64,000 nucleotides of DNA from Hasllibacter halocynthiae (GTDB lineage Bacteria > Pseudomonadota > Alphaproteobacteria > Rhodobacterales > Rhodobacteraceae), in the NCBI RefSeq assembly GCF_003003095.1, contig NZ_PVTT01000002.1:1198503-1262502 (forward strand). The letters are read 5' to 3'. Below, piece by piece: positions 53,479-62,600 of this stretch. The position numbers and the translations under genes were made by a program. The notes below the pieces were generated by a model. That model had not been told where the DNA came from. It searched no databases and saw nothing but the letters and a program-made list of their open reading frames with translations. The stretch's first letter is position 1. The number at the start of each line of letters is the position of its first letter.

Positions 53479-54092
53479 GCAGCTCGGCGCATCCCGGCAT
53501 CAACCTCGGGGGCGGGGACCCCAAGGCCCAACGCGAGAGCGAGACCCCGGCCTTCGGGTTCTGGGTCTTCCTGATGAGCGACCTCATCATCTTCGGGGTG
53601 CTCTTCGCCCACTACGTCGTGATGACGGGCGCGCGGGCCGGGGGGCCGGGGCCGTCCACGCTCTTCGACCTTCGAAGCGTCGCCGCGCAGACCTTCCTGC
53701 TCCTGGCCAGCTCGTTCACCTACGGGATGGCGAGCCTCGCCCTGAAGCATCAGCGGCAGGTCCGACCCGTCGCGATCTGGCTGATCGTCACCGCCGCGCT
53801 CGGTGCCGCCTTCGTCCTGCTGGAGCTGCGCGACTTCGTGAACATGGTCGGCGAGGGAGGCCCGCCGCAGCGCAGCGGGTTCCTCTCGGCGCTCTGGGCG
53901 CTCACGGGGCTGCACTGGCTGCACGTGACGGCGGGCCTCGTCTGGATCGCCACGATGCTGGCGCTTCTGTCGCGGTTCGGCCTCTCAGACCGCAACAAGA
54001 CGCGGCTGCTGCTCCTCGGGCTCTACTGGCATTTCCTCGACCTCATCTGGATCGGCATCCTGTCGGTCGTCTACCTCGGAGGGCTGGCATGA
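53475..54092 (+). CDS. cyoC: cytochrome bo3-type quinol oxidase subunit III
   Basis: 205 aa with five transmembrane helices, as in CyoC. FGFWVFLMSDLIIFGVLFAHYVVM and ALTGLHWLHVTAGLVWI are the conserved segments; the latter contains the subunit III His pair. Supports stability of the pumping complex. Four-bp overlaps (ATGA) join it to cyoB and cyoD. Confidence 0.93.
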   Translation: MSSSAHPGINLGGGDPKAQRESETPAFGFWVFLMSDLIIFGVLFAHYVVMTGARAGGPGPSTLFDLRSVAAQTFLLLASSFTYGMASLALKHQRQVRPVAIWLIVTAALGAAFVLLELRDFVNMVGEGGPPQRSGFLSALWALTGLHWLHVTAGLVWIATMLALLSRFGLSDRNKTRLLLLGLYWHFLDLIWIGILSVVYLGGLA

Positions 54093-54391
54093 AGGACGAC
54101 GCACGAAGCGAGATGCGGCGCTACGCGATCGGCGCGGTGCTGTCGGCGGCGCTTACGCTGCTGGCGTTCTGGGCGGTGATGAGCCACGGCATGGCGCGGA
54201 GCACGGCGCTGTGGATCGTGGGGGCGGCGGCGCTGGCGCAGATCGTCGTGCAGATGCGCTGCTTCCTGCACGTCGGCAGCAGCTCGAAGCGCGAGGATCT
54301 GCACCTCATCCTGTTCTCGCTCGTGCTCGGCACGTTGATGGTCGGGGGCACGATCTGGATTATGTCGAGCCTGCACGACCGGATGTACTGA
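54089..54391 (+). CDS. cyoD: cytochrome bo3-type quinol oxidase subunit IV
   Basis: 100 aa with three transmembrane helices (about 12-34, 39-56, 72-94). The segment AALAQIVVQMRCFLHVGSSSK matches the conserved VQlxxFLHM region of CyoD. Last gene of the cyo operon; no cyoE (heme o synthase) follows, so the heme type must be set elsewhere in the genome. Confidence 0.9.
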   Translation: MKDDARSEMRRYAIGAVLSAALTLLAFWAVMSHGMARSTALWIVGAAALAQIVVQMRCFLHVGSSSKREDLHLILFSLVLGTLMVGGTIWIMSSLHDRMY

Positions 54392-54420
54392 GCGGGCCGC
54401 GCCGCCCGAGGAACGCCCCG

Positions 54421-55917
54421 ATGCCAGACGCCAAAGGCCAGGCCGCCTCTCGGCCCGGTCCAGATCTCCTCAGCGGCAGCGTCCCGAAGGCGATGGCCCT
54501 CTTCGCGATCCCGACGCTCGGCTCCTCGGTGCTGCAGTCGCTGAACGGGTCGATCAACGCGATCTGGGTCGGCCGCTTCCTCGGAGAGGAGGCCTTGGCT
54601 GCGACCACCAACGGCAACATCGTGATGTTCCTGCTGATCTCGTTCGTGTTCGGCTTCGGCATGGCCTCGACGATCTTCATCGGGCAGGCCGCCGGGCGCA
54701 GCGACGAGGACGGCGCGCGCCGGGTCATGGGCACGGCGCTGGGCACGATCATACCCATGGGGGCGGCGATCGCGCTGATCGGCTGGTTCGTGGCGCCGTG
54801 GCTGCTGGGCGTGCTGGGCACGCCGGGCGAGGCGCGCGCGCTCGCGCTGACCTATCTGCGGGTCATCTTCGTCGCGATGCCAGCGACGCTGACCTTCACG
54901 CTGGTCATGATGGCGCTGCGCGGCACCGGCGACTCCATCACGCCGCTGAAGTTCATGGGCGTCTCCGCCGCGCTCGACGTCGCGCTGAACCCGGTGCTGA
55001 TCCTCGGCCTCGGACCGGTGCCCGAGCTGGGCATCTTCGGCTCGGGCCTCGCCACGGTGATCGCGAACACCGTCGCGCTCGTCGGGATCATGGTCTCGCT
55101 CTATCGTCGCGACTCGGTGCTGGCGCTGCGGGGGCGGGCGCTGCGGCTGCTGCTGCCCGACCGGACGGTCCTGCGCGCCGTGGTGGGCAAGGGCCTGCCC
55201 ATCGGGCTGCAGATGATCGTCATCTCGACCGCGTCGCTGACCATGCTGACGCTCATCAACCGCGAGGGGGTGGACACGGCCGCGGCCTACGGCGCGACCC
55301 AGCAGCTCTGGACCTACGTCCAGATGCCCGCGATGGCCCTCTCCGCCGCGGCGAGCGCGATGGCCGCGCAGAACATCGGCGCCGGGCAGTGGGGGCGGGT
55401 GGGGCGCATCGCGCGCTGGGGCATCTACTTCAACCTGGGGCTGACCGGGCTGCTGATCGCGCTGCTGACGGTCTTCGACCGCGCCGCGCTGGGGCTGTTC
55501 CTCGGGGCCGACAGCACGGCGATCCCGATCGGGCGGCACATCCAGCTGGTCGCGACGTGGGGCTACCTGTTCTTCGGCATCGCGCAGGTCCTCTTCGGGA
55601 CGATGCGCGCGAACGGCTACGTGATCGCGCCGCTGATCGTGATGGTGATCTCGATGTACCCCGTGCGGCTGGGCTTCGCCTTCGGGCTGCGGCCCGTGCT
55701 GGGCGAGGACGCGCTGTGGCTGTCCTTCCCCATCGGGATGACGGCCACGGCGGCGATGGCCGCCTGGCTCTACCGCCGGGGCCGCTGGCGCGAAGGCTCG
55801 GCCGTGAGCCGGAACGAGGCCGCGAAGGGCACCGGGGCCGATCGCGACTGCGGCAGCGTGAACGGGACAGGGACCGACCTCGCCCCCGGCGCGACCGTGT
55901 CGCGCCATGCCGCCTGA
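54421..55917 (+). CDS. MATE family efflux transporter
   Basis: 498 aa, 12 transmembrane helices in two bundles. FAIPTLGSSVLQSLNGSINAIWVGRFLGEEALAATT and the pseudo-repeat GKGLPIGLQMIVISTASLTMLTLINREGVDTAAAYGA mark the two halves. Exports drugs or metabolites by Na+ or H+ exchange. It starts 29 bp after cyoD on the same strand. The C-terminal 45 residues are polar and probably cytoplasmic. Confidence 0.9.
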   Translation: MPDAKGQAASRPGPDLLSGSVPKAMALFAIPTLGSSVLQSLNGSINAIWVGRFLGEEALAATTNGNIVMFLLISFVFGFGMASTIFIGQAAGRSDEDGARRVMGTALGTIIPMGAAIALIGWFVAPWLLGVLGTPGEARALALTYLRVIFVAMPATLTFTLVMMALRGTGDSITPLKFMGVSAALDVALNPVLILGLGPVPELGIFGSGLATVIANTVALVGIMVSLYRRDSVLALRGRALRLLLPDRTVLRAVVGKGLPIGLQMIVISTASLTMLTLINREGVDTAAAYGATQQLWTYVQMPAMALSAAASAMAAQNIGAGQWGRVGRIARWGIYFNLGLTGLLIALLTVFDRAALGLFLGADSTAIPIGRHIQLVATWGYLFFGIAQVLFGTMRANGYVIAPLIVMVISMYPVRLGFAFGLRPVLGEDALWLSFPIGMTATAAMAAWLYRRGRWREGSAVSRNEAAKGTGADRDCGSVNGTGTDLAPGATVSRHAA

Positions 55918-56010
55918 ACGGTGTCGGGATGCCCATGGTACGGCCGGGCGTCGAACGAAGCGGCGCCTCGGGCGTTCAGGAAGAACGCACACATCAAAGA
56001 AGGCCATTCC

Positions 56011-57237
56011 ATGACCGAAGACCCCTTTCCGCGCGACGATGCCTTCGACACCACGCCCGCCTTCCTGCGCGAAGGCTACCTCTTCGTGGGCAACCGCTGC
56101 GACCGCTTCGGCACGGACGGGTTCCGCGCGCGCCTGATGCTCGAAGAGATCACCTGCATCCGCGGGCGCGAGGCGTCCGAGCTGTTCTATGGCGGCGACC
56201 GGTTCACCCGCCAGGGCGCGATGCCACCCACCACCGTCAGCCTCCTGCAGGGCAAGGAAAGCGTCCAGGCCCTGGACGGAGCGGCCCACGAGCACCGCAA
56301 GGGGATGTTCATGGCCCTGATGACGGAGGACGCGCTGGCACGCGGCGCCGATCTCTTCGCCGATGCCTGGCGGGAGTACGTGGCCAAGCATGCCGGAGAG
56401 GAGATCGTGCTCCACGACGCCGCCAGGCTGATGCTGACCCGCGCGGCGCTGGCGTGGACCGGGGTCGAGGCCGAGGATGAAGCGACGCGCCTGCTCGCGA
56501 CCGAACTGGGGGAGATGATCGACAACGCCGCCTCGTTCGGGCCGCACTACATCAAGGCGCGCTTCCTGCGCGAGCGCTGCGAGCGCTGGGCGACGGAGGT
56601 GATCGAGGACATCCGGGAGGGCCGCCGGAGCGGCGACGGCCCGGCCGGCGCGATGGCGCGCCACCGCGATCCAACGGGCGAGTTGCTGGACGCGAACGTG
56701 GTGGCGGTCGAGCTGATCAACCTGCTGCGCCCGATGGTGGCGATCGGACGCTACGTCATCTTCCTCGCGCTGGAGCTGCACCGCCGTCCCGAATGGCGCC
56801 GGCGCATCGCGGAGGGTGCCGACCCCCACGCTTTCGTCCAGGAGGTCCGCCGCACGGCGCCGTTCTTCCCGGTGATCGCCGGCCGTGCCCGGAAGTCCTT
56901 CGAGGGGATGGGGCATCGCTTCGAGGAAGGCGACTGGGTCATGCTCGATCTCTACGGCACCAACCGCGACGCGCGCATGTGGGACGCCCCGGAGGAGTTC
57001 CGGCCCGAACGCTTCGACGGCCGTGAGATCGATCCGTTCGAGATGGTCCCGCAGGGCGGCGGCGACTTCCTCTCGGATCACAGATGCCCGGGCGAATGGC
57101 TGACGATCCGCGTGATGGAGACGGCCGCGCGCCTTCTGGCGGAGGCCGGCTACGAGGTGCCGGACCAGGACCTCGGGGTGGATCTCTCGAAGATGCCTGC
57201 GCTGCCCGCTTCGGGCTTCGTCCTGCGGCTGCCGTGA
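56011..57237 (+). CDS. CYP152-type fatty-acid peroxygenase (cytochrome P450)
   Basis: 408 aa, soluble P450. Heme Cys359 in HRCPGEWLTIRVME, and Arg240-Pro241 in LLRPMVAIGRYV, the pair that holds the fatty-acid carboxylate in CYP152 and replaces the usual I-helix acid-Thr. PQGGGDFLSDHRCPGEW and LDLYGTNRDARMW are as in P450-SPalpha and BSbeta. It should use hydrogen peroxide directly to hydroxylate (or decarboxylate) fatty acids at alpha or beta carbons, needing no redox partner. Start chosen at the ATG after an AAAGAAGG site. Confidence 0.9.
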   Translation: MTEDPFPRDDAFDTTPAFLREGYLFVGNRCDRFGTDGFRARLMLEEITCIRGREASELFYGGDRFTRQGAMPPTTVSLLQGKESVQALDGAAHEHRKGMFMALMTEDALARGADLFADAWREYVAKHAGEEIVLHDAARLMLTRAALAWTGVEAEDEATRLLATELGEMIDNAASFGPHYIKARFLRERCERWATEVIEDIREGRRSGDGPAGAMARHRDPTGELLDANVVAVELINLLRPMVAIGRYVIFLALELHRRPEWRRRIAEGADPHAFVQEVRRTAPFFPVIAGRARKSFEGMGHRFEEGDWVMLDLYGTNRDARMWDAPEEFRPERFDGREIDPFEMVPQGGGDFLSDHRCPGEWLTIRVMETAARLLAEAGYEVPDQDLGVDLSKMPALPASGFVLRLP

Positions 57238-57256
57238 CGCGGCGAGGGCGGGCGGC

Positions 57257-58528
57257 GTGACGGACGGCGTGATCCTTGCGATGGCGCTCGCCGTCGTGCT
57301 CTTCGCCTGCGTCTCGGATCTCGGGCGGGAGGGACGGTTCACCGCGCCGATGATGTTCGCCGGCATGGGCCTTCTTCTCGGGCCGCTGGGGCTTGGGCTG
57401 CTGTCGATCAACCTGCGCGACGCGGCAGTCGTGCGGGTGGCCGAGCTGACGCTCGTGGTGACGCTCTTCACCGATGCGGTGCGGATCGACATCCGGCGGC
57501 TGCGGCGCTTCCACTCGCTGCCGCTGCGCCTCCTGGGCATCGGCCTGCCGCTGACCATGCTGGCGGGCACCGGGGCGGCGCTGCTCCTGTTCCCGGGCTT
57601 CGGCATTTGGGAGGCCGCGGTGCTGGCGATCATCCTCGGGCCGACGGACGCCGCGCTTGGCGAGCCGGTGGTCGATTCCGAGGACGTGCCGCGGCTGGTG
57701 CGGCAGGGGCTGAACGTGGAATCCGGCCTCAACGACGGGCTAGGCCTGCCATGCCTGCTGATCGCGCTGGCGCTGGCGTCGGGCATGACGGAGATGGCGC
57801 CCGACGGCCGGCCTTGGCCCATCTGGCTGGCGATGCAGATCATCGGCGGGCCCCTCGTCGGCGCGGGCATCGCATTCGTCGCCGCGCGTGCGCTGGAGCG
57901 GCCGGTCCGCAAGGGCTGGGTCGGCCGGGACTTCTTCCGCCTCGCGCTGCTCGCGCTGCCGATCATCGCCTACATCGTCGCCGAGATGGTGGGCGCCAAC
58001 GGCTTCCTGTCGGCCTTCGCCTCCGGCCTCGTCACGTCGACCCGCTCGGACGAGACGCGCGACGAGGTGGACGAGTTCGGGGGAACGGTGGGGCAGCTCC
58101 TGAACTCGACGGTGTTCTTCCTCGTCGGAGCGCTGTTCCTGCCGGAGTTCCTGCACCATGTCGGATGGCCGCACGTGGTCTTCGCGATCCTCGCGCTTAC
58201 GGCCCTGCGGATGGTCCCCGTCGCGCTCGCGATGATGGGGTTGGGCCTGCACCCCTCGACCGTCACGTTCCTCGGATGGTTCGGGCCGCGCGGCATGGCC
58301 TCGGTGATCTACCTGTTGATCGTCGTGGAGCACGACGGCATCGCGGGCTTCGACGACATCGCGGCCACGGTCGCCCTGACGGTGGCCATCAGCATCGTGG
58401 TCCACGGCATGACGGCCGCCCCGGGCAGCAAGCGCTACGGCGCGCGCATGAAGCGGATCGGGGCGGACCGGGTCGACGTGCCCGACCAGCGCCTTCCCGG
58501 CGAACGGAGCGGCCGGCAGAGCGGCTGA
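57257..58528 (+). CDS. CPA1-type sodium/proton antiporter (NhaP-like)
   Basis: 423 aa, about 12 transmembrane helices. The ion-binding motifs are AIILGPTDAALGEPVV (TD) and LNVESGLNDGLGLP (ND in ESGLNDG), both as in NhaP-type antiporters. GTG start at 57257, 19 bp after the P450 stop, so the two may be co-transcribed. Na+ versus K+ selectivity cannot be read. Confidence 0.9.
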   Translation: MTDGVILAMALAVVLFACVSDLGREGRFTAPMMFAGMGLLLGPLGLGLLSINLRDAAVVRVAELTLVVTLFTDAVRIDIRRLRRFHSLPLRLLGIGLPLTMLAGTGAALLLFPGFGIWEAAVLAIILGPTDAALGEPVVDSEDVPRLVRQGLNVESGLNDGLGLPCLLIALALASGMTEMAPDGRPWPIWLAMQIIGGPLVGAGIAFVAARALERPVRKGWVGRDFFRLALLALPIIAYIVAEMVGANGFLSAFASGLVTSTRSDETRDEVDEFGGTVGQLLNSTVFFLVGALFLPEFLHHVGWPHVVFAILALTALRMVPVALAMMGLGLHPSTVTFLGWFGPRGMASVIYLLIVVEHDGIAGFDDIAATVALTVAISIVVHGMTAAPGSKRYGARMKRIGADRVDVPDQRLPGERSGRQSG

Positions 58529-58534
58529 CCGGCG

Positions 58535-59896
58535 TCAGGCCCGGCGGCGCGGCCTGCGGATCAGCCAGACGATCAGCAGGAGCAGGACGATGCCGGCGGC
58601 CGCGAGGCCGAGCCCGGCGAGCCAGGGCGCGTTCGAGATGAGCCATGGCGTCGAGAGGCCGCCAGCCAGGATCGAGGAGACGCGGCCCGCGTCGAGGTCG
58701 CTCGCTGCGCCGCCGAAGCTGGTCCGGACGTAGTTGGCCACCGAGGCGATCTGCTCGTCCGACATGGCGTCGCGGAAGCCGGGCATCAGAATGCGCTCGC
58801 CGTGCACCGTGCGATCGATGCCGTGCGCGATAACCTGGACGAGGTTCGCCGCGTTCGCGTCCTGCCCCGTGACGAGCAGGAGCGAGGGGTGCACCCCGTC
58901 GGGTGAGCCACGCCCGTCGATGCCGTGGCATGACGAGCAGGCCGCCTGGTAGAGCTGCGCGCCGAAGTCGGTGTCGTGGCGCAATGCGCCGGCCCAGTCG
59001 TCCGCCGGCACCTCGACCGCGACCGGGGGCGGGCGCCCGCCGGCCAGCGCGGCGGGGCGGTCGGAGGCCACCGGGGGCACCGCCCGCAGATAGGCCACGA
59101 TGGCGGCGATGTCCCCCTCGGGAAGGTGGCTGAGGCTGCGCGAGACGACGGTCCCCATCTCGCCGCCCGCGACGCCATGGGGCGAGTGGCCGGTCGCGAG
59201 GAAGCGCGCGAGCTCCTCGTCCTCCCAGTCGCCCACGCCGCCGGGACCGGTGGTGATGTTGGGCGCCCACCAGCCCCCCAGCATCGCCCCACCGAGGTGC
59301 CGGTCCGCCAGTTGCTGCATCAACTGGCCCCGCGGCGTGTGGCAGGCGCCGCAGTGGCCGAGCGTCTCGACCAGCTCGCGGCCCCGCTCCTCCAGGGGCG
59401 AGGCGGCGGGCTTGGCCCCCGTCGCCTCGCCCTCGTCGAGAAAGAGGAGGTTCCACGCGGGCATCAGCCAGCGGTAGAAGGGAAAGCCCAAGTCCGTATC
59501 GGGGTGGGTCCTCTCCACCGGTTCGACGTCGAGCATGAAGAAAGACCAGAGAGCGGCGATCTCTCGATCGGCGAGGCCGGTGTACGACGTATAGGGCATG
59601 GCCGGATAGATATGCCCGTCGGGGCCGTCGCCTTCCCGCAGGACGCCGGCGAAATCCTCCAACGTCCAGCCGCCGATCCCGGTCGCCGGATCGGGGGTGA
59701 TGTTGCTGGCGTAGATAGCGCCGATGGGGCTGGGCACCGGATCGCCGCCGGCGAAGGTGGTGCCGTGGCAGCCGGCGCAATCGGCGGCGACGGCGAGATA
59801 GCGCCCCTCCTCCACGAGTTCGGGATCCGGCGCGACCTGCTGCGCCACCGCGGGCGCGGCGGCGAGAAAGGCGACGAGCAGGGCGAGACGGCGCAT
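58535..59896 (-). CDS. three-heme cytochrome c subunit of an alcohol/sugar dehydrogenase
   Basis: 453 aa. Signal peptide, three CxxCH sites (CAGCHG near 40, CGACHT near 185, CSSCHG near 320) with Met ligands, and a C-terminal transmembrane helix plus RRPRRRA anchor. This is the layout of AdhB and gluconate or fructose dehydrogenase cytochrome subunits that pass electrons to quinone. Third gene of the operon, 4 bp after the GMC flavoprotein. Confidence 0.9.
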   Translation of the reverse strand: MRRLALLVAFLAAAPAVAQQVAPDPELVEEGRYLAVAADCAGCHGTTFAGGDPVPSPIGAIYASNITPDPATGIGGWTLEDFAGVLREGDGPDGHIYPAMPYTSYTGLADREIAALWSFFMLDVEPVERTHPDTDLGFPFYRWLMPAWNLLFLDEGEATGAKPAASPLEERGRELVETLGHCGACHTPRGQLMQQLADRHLGGAMLGGWWAPNITTGPGGVGDWEDEELARFLATGHSPHGVAGGEMGTVVSRSLSHLPEGDIAAIVAYLRAVPPVASDRPAALAGGRPPPVAVEVPADDWAGALRHDTDFGAQLYQAACSSCHGIDGRGSPDGVHPSLLLVTGQDANAANLVQVIAHGIDRTVHGERILMPGFRDAMSDEQIASVANYVRTSFGGAASDLDAGRVSSILAGGLSTPWLISNAPWLAGLGLAAAGIVLLLLIVWLIRRPRRRA

Positions 59897-59899
59897 GGC

Positions 59900-61561
59900 T
59901 CAGACCTCCGCTGCGACGTGGGCGCCGGCGCGCATGGCCAACGCCATGCCGGTCAGGGTGGGGTTCACGCAGGAGGAGGACGGGAACACGCCCGTCGTGA
60001 CGAGGAACAGGTTCTCATGGTCGTGGCAGCGCAGATCCGCGTCCACCACCGAGTCGGACGGGTCGTCGCCCATGATGGTGGTTCCCATGATGTGGTGCTG
60101 GTTCGACCAGGTGTCCCCCGGCCGCTCCTGCGGGGTGGCGCCCATGGCCTGGACCCAGTTCGCGAAGTCGTCGAGCGTCCGCGGAAGGGCGTCCCTGCAG
60201 TAGTCCTGGAGCCGGTAGCGCATCTTGAGCCCCGGCAGCCCGAGCGGCGTGCGCGTGTCCGGATCGGGCGCCACGAAGTTCGCCGGGTCCGGCAGATCCT
60301 CCAGCAGCGTCTGGCTGGAGAGGTAGCGCGCGGCGCGGTGGCGCATCTCCGCGTCGAGCGCGGGCCCGACGAGCCGGCGCCGGGACCGGCCGCCGTTGCC
60401 GCGGCTGGTGTAGGCCACGTCGCTCCCGCCGCTTCCGCCCTCGCCCGTGTCGAAGAACGGGGCGGCCACGGTCAGGGCGGGGTTGTGGTTCATGAACTGG
60501 TAGAACCCCCCCGACATCTCGGAGCGGTCGGGCTGGAGGCGGCGCTGCATGTTCGCGCCGTGAAGGTACTGCCCCCGGCCCACCCACAGATCCTCGTCCG
60601 CGTAGAACCCGAAGGTCAGGGTGGGGTGGATCATCAGGTTGCGCCCGACCATCCCCGACGAGTTCGCGAGATCGTTCATCAGGAGGAGCTTCGGCGTCTC
60701 GAACCCATGCGCGGCGAGGACGACGATCTTCGCGGTCAGCGCCGTGCGCTCCCCGCCGGGGTCGAGATAGGAGACCGCCGTCACCCGGCCCCGCCCGTCG
60801 ACCTCGAGCCGGTCGACCAGCGCGCCGGTGACGAGGCGCGCGCCCGCGTCCTGCGCCGCCCTCAGGTCGTGGAGGCCGGAATGCTTGGCGCCGATCGGGC
60901 AGTTCGGGTTGCAGATATTGTTGCCGACGCAGGCCGGGCGCCCGTCATAGGGACGCGAAAGCCGCACGTTCGGCGCGTGGAGGAGCCGGTAGCCCCGCTC
61001 GGAGGTGCGCATCTGGAAGCGCTGGAGCGCGTAGGGCTTGGCCTCCGGCGGCAGCGGATAGGGGCGCGAGCGGGGCGGGTAGGGAACACCCCGGTCCTGG
61101 CCGGAATAGTCCGTCTCGTCCGCTCCGATCACCCCGACCTGGTACTCGGCCTCGGTATACCACGGCTCGAGCTCGTCATAGTCGAAGGGCCAGTCGCGCG
61201 AGACGCCGAAGAGGGACCGCATCCGCATCTCCTCGGGCAGCAGGCGCCACGCCACGCCCGTCCAGTGCCGCGAGGTTCCGCCCGCCACGGTCAGCGTGCC
61301 GGGTATCATCGAGACGTCTATGTCGTCGTCCACGTAGCCGGGCGACCAGGAGTTGGGTGCGTAGGGGATGTCGCCGAACGGATCGTTGAGGTTGCCCTTG
61401 CGCGGGCTCGTGCGCCAGTTCTCGGTGATCTTCCAGTCGGGCACGACGGGCCCGGCCTCCAGGATCAGCACGTCGTGCCCTGCCCGCGCGATCTGGAGCG
61501 CGGCGAGCGAGCCGAGCGAGCCGGAGCCCACCACGATGACGTCGGCGTCGTGTTCTGCCAT
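59900..61561 (-). CDS. GMC-family FAD-dependent sugar/polyol dehydrogenase large subunit
   Basis: 553 aa flavoprotein. FAD site VIVVGSGSLGSLAALQIARAGHDVLILEAGP at the N-terminus, GGTSRHWTG and the C-terminal HHIMGTTIMGDDPSDSVVDADLRCHDHENLFLVTTGVFP with the GMC catalytic His/Asn region. It belongs to the gluconate/fructose/sorbitol dehydrogenase group and is exported in complex with the Tat subunit encoded just upstream (1-bp overlap, TGATG). Substrate not assignable. Confidence 0.9.
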   Translation of the reverse strand: MAEHDADVIVVGSGSLGSLAALQIARAGHDVLILEAGPVVPDWKITENWRTSPRKGNLNDPFGDIPYAPNSWSPGYVDDDIDVSMIPGTLTVAGGTSRHWTGVAWRLLPEEMRMRSLFGVSRDWPFDYDELEPWYTEAEYQVGVIGADETDYSGQDRGVPYPPRSRPYPLPPEAKPYALQRFQMRTSERGYRLLHAPNVRLSRPYDGRPACVGNNICNPNCPIGAKHSGLHDLRAAQDAGARLVTGALVDRLEVDGRGRVTAVSYLDPGGERTALTAKIVVLAAHGFETPKLLLMNDLANSSGMVGRNLMIHPTLTFGFYADEDLWVGRGQYLHGANMQRRLQPDRSEMSGGFYQFMNHNPALTVAAPFFDTGEGGSGGSDVAYTSRGNGGRSRRRLVGPALDAEMRHRAARYLSSQTLLEDLPDPANFVAPDPDTRTPLGLPGLKMRYRLQDYCRDALPRTLDDFANWVQAMGATPQERPGDTWSNQHHIMGTTIMGDDPSDSVVDADLRCHDHENLFLVTTGVFPSSSCVNPTLTGMALAMRAGAHVAAEV

Positions 61562-62274
61562 CAGTCGGCTCCTTGCCTGCGATCTTCGCCCGGCTGGCCC
61601 CCTTGCCCGCCGCCGGGGCCGCCCGTCCGCGCGCCTGGCTTGGCGCGGCGGGCCGCCTCGATGCTATCGTGGTCGGCGGTGGCGTAGTCGCGCCATTCGG
61701 CCTCCGGGGGCACGATCCCGTCCGGCCCGCCCGGATGGAACGTCCAGTCCAGGATCGCAGCCGGCATCGCGGGCGGGTCGACCGCCGGCGGCGGCTCGGA
61801 CCACCATCCGGCCGAGCGGCCGGGATATGTCGGGCGGGGAACCTGATCGAGGATCTTCTCCCAGGACTGCCCTTGGAGAAAGGTCGCGAAGACCGCGTCG
61901 TCGTCGAGGATCGTGCTCGACGGCGAGCCGACGTAGCCGAGATACCAAGGCTTCGCGATCTGGAGGGCGAAGTCCACCTCCTCGTCCGACAGCGCGGCGA
62001 GGCGGTCCTCGCGGGTGCCGGCCGCCCCGATGGCGTCCGCGAGGCCGGAGAGCCTTGCGGGAAAGTCGTCGATCCGTCCGGCGAGAAGGCCCGCGATCCG
62101 CTCGGCCACGTCCGCCTGAAGACCGTCCTCGCCCGTGAGCAGGCGCGAGACGCGCATGAAGGTGTCGCCTTCCTGCCCCCGGGCCGGGACGGCATGCAGG
62201 AAGGCCACGGCCGGCACGGTGCCTGCCAGACCCAGAAGCACGTCGCGGCGGGTGGGTCGGCGGCGATCGTCCAT
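61561..62274 (-). CDS. Tat-exported small subunit of the GMC dehydrogenase
   Basis: 237 aa. Twin-arginine signal RRRPTRRDVLLGLAGTVPAVAFLHAVPARG, which carries the cofactor-loaded flavoprotein across the membrane in such complexes. The remainder matches the gluconate 2-dehydrogenase subunit 3/sorbitol dehydrogenase small-subunit type (LQIAKPWYLGYVGSPSS). A Gly/Pro-rich tail ends the protein. Operon order small, large, cytochrome is the normal one. An ATG six codons earlier is possible. Confidence 0.87.
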   Translation of the reverse strand: MDDRRRPTRRDVLLGLAGTVPAVAFLHAVPARGQEGDTFMRVSRLLTGEDGLQADVAERIAGLLAGRIDDFPARLSGLADAIGAAGTREDRLAALSDEEVDFALQIAKPWYLGYVGSPSSTILDDDAVFATFLQGQSWEKILDQVPRPTYPGRSAGWWSEPPPAVDPPAMPAAILDWTFHPGGPDGIVPPEAEWRDYATADHDSIEAARRAKPGARTGGPGGGQGGQPGEDRRQGAD

Positions 62275-62600
62275 GGCGAACCTCTTGCGCACTGGTCATG
62301 GCGACAACGTTCCGAACGTCGAAAAGTTCTTCGCCCCGGTCGCGGGGGGCGCACGCCCTCGCGTTCTCGTCCCGGCGCCGACCGGGGCTTCTCGCCGCGG
62401 CGAGGCCGGCGAGGCGGACCGCATGCGCGGCGGTGGCCCAGCATGGGAAGGCTCGGGCGCCGACGGAGCGCGACCTCCATGCGGCGTAAGGCGGGGCGGC
62501 GGGTGCGGAGGGATGCGGGCCCGGCCCGGTGGCGGTCGGCGGGGGATACCGAGGACGCCTTCGGGCGTTCCCCGTCCGACGCGCCGCATGGAGGTTCCCG
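62275..62600. other. 326-bp divergent intergenic region
   Basis: Between the GMC operon and the DUF421 gene. AT-richer near 62305-62335 (ACAACGTTCCGAACGTCGAAAAG), which may hold the promoters; no definite -35/-10 pair. No gene recognised. Confidence 0.5.

Noticed and set aside
54121..57966. 1281-codon open frame on the minus strand
   Set aside because: It is antisense to cyoD, the MATE pump, the P450 and the antiporter, which all have clear family motifs. Long antisense frames are expected at this GC content; the translation is His/Arg/Asp-rich and low in complexity.
62300..62335. EcfG promoter before the GMC dehydrogenase operon
   Set aside because: GGAAC is present on the minus strand (62313-62309), but no CGTT occurs 16-17 bp downstream.
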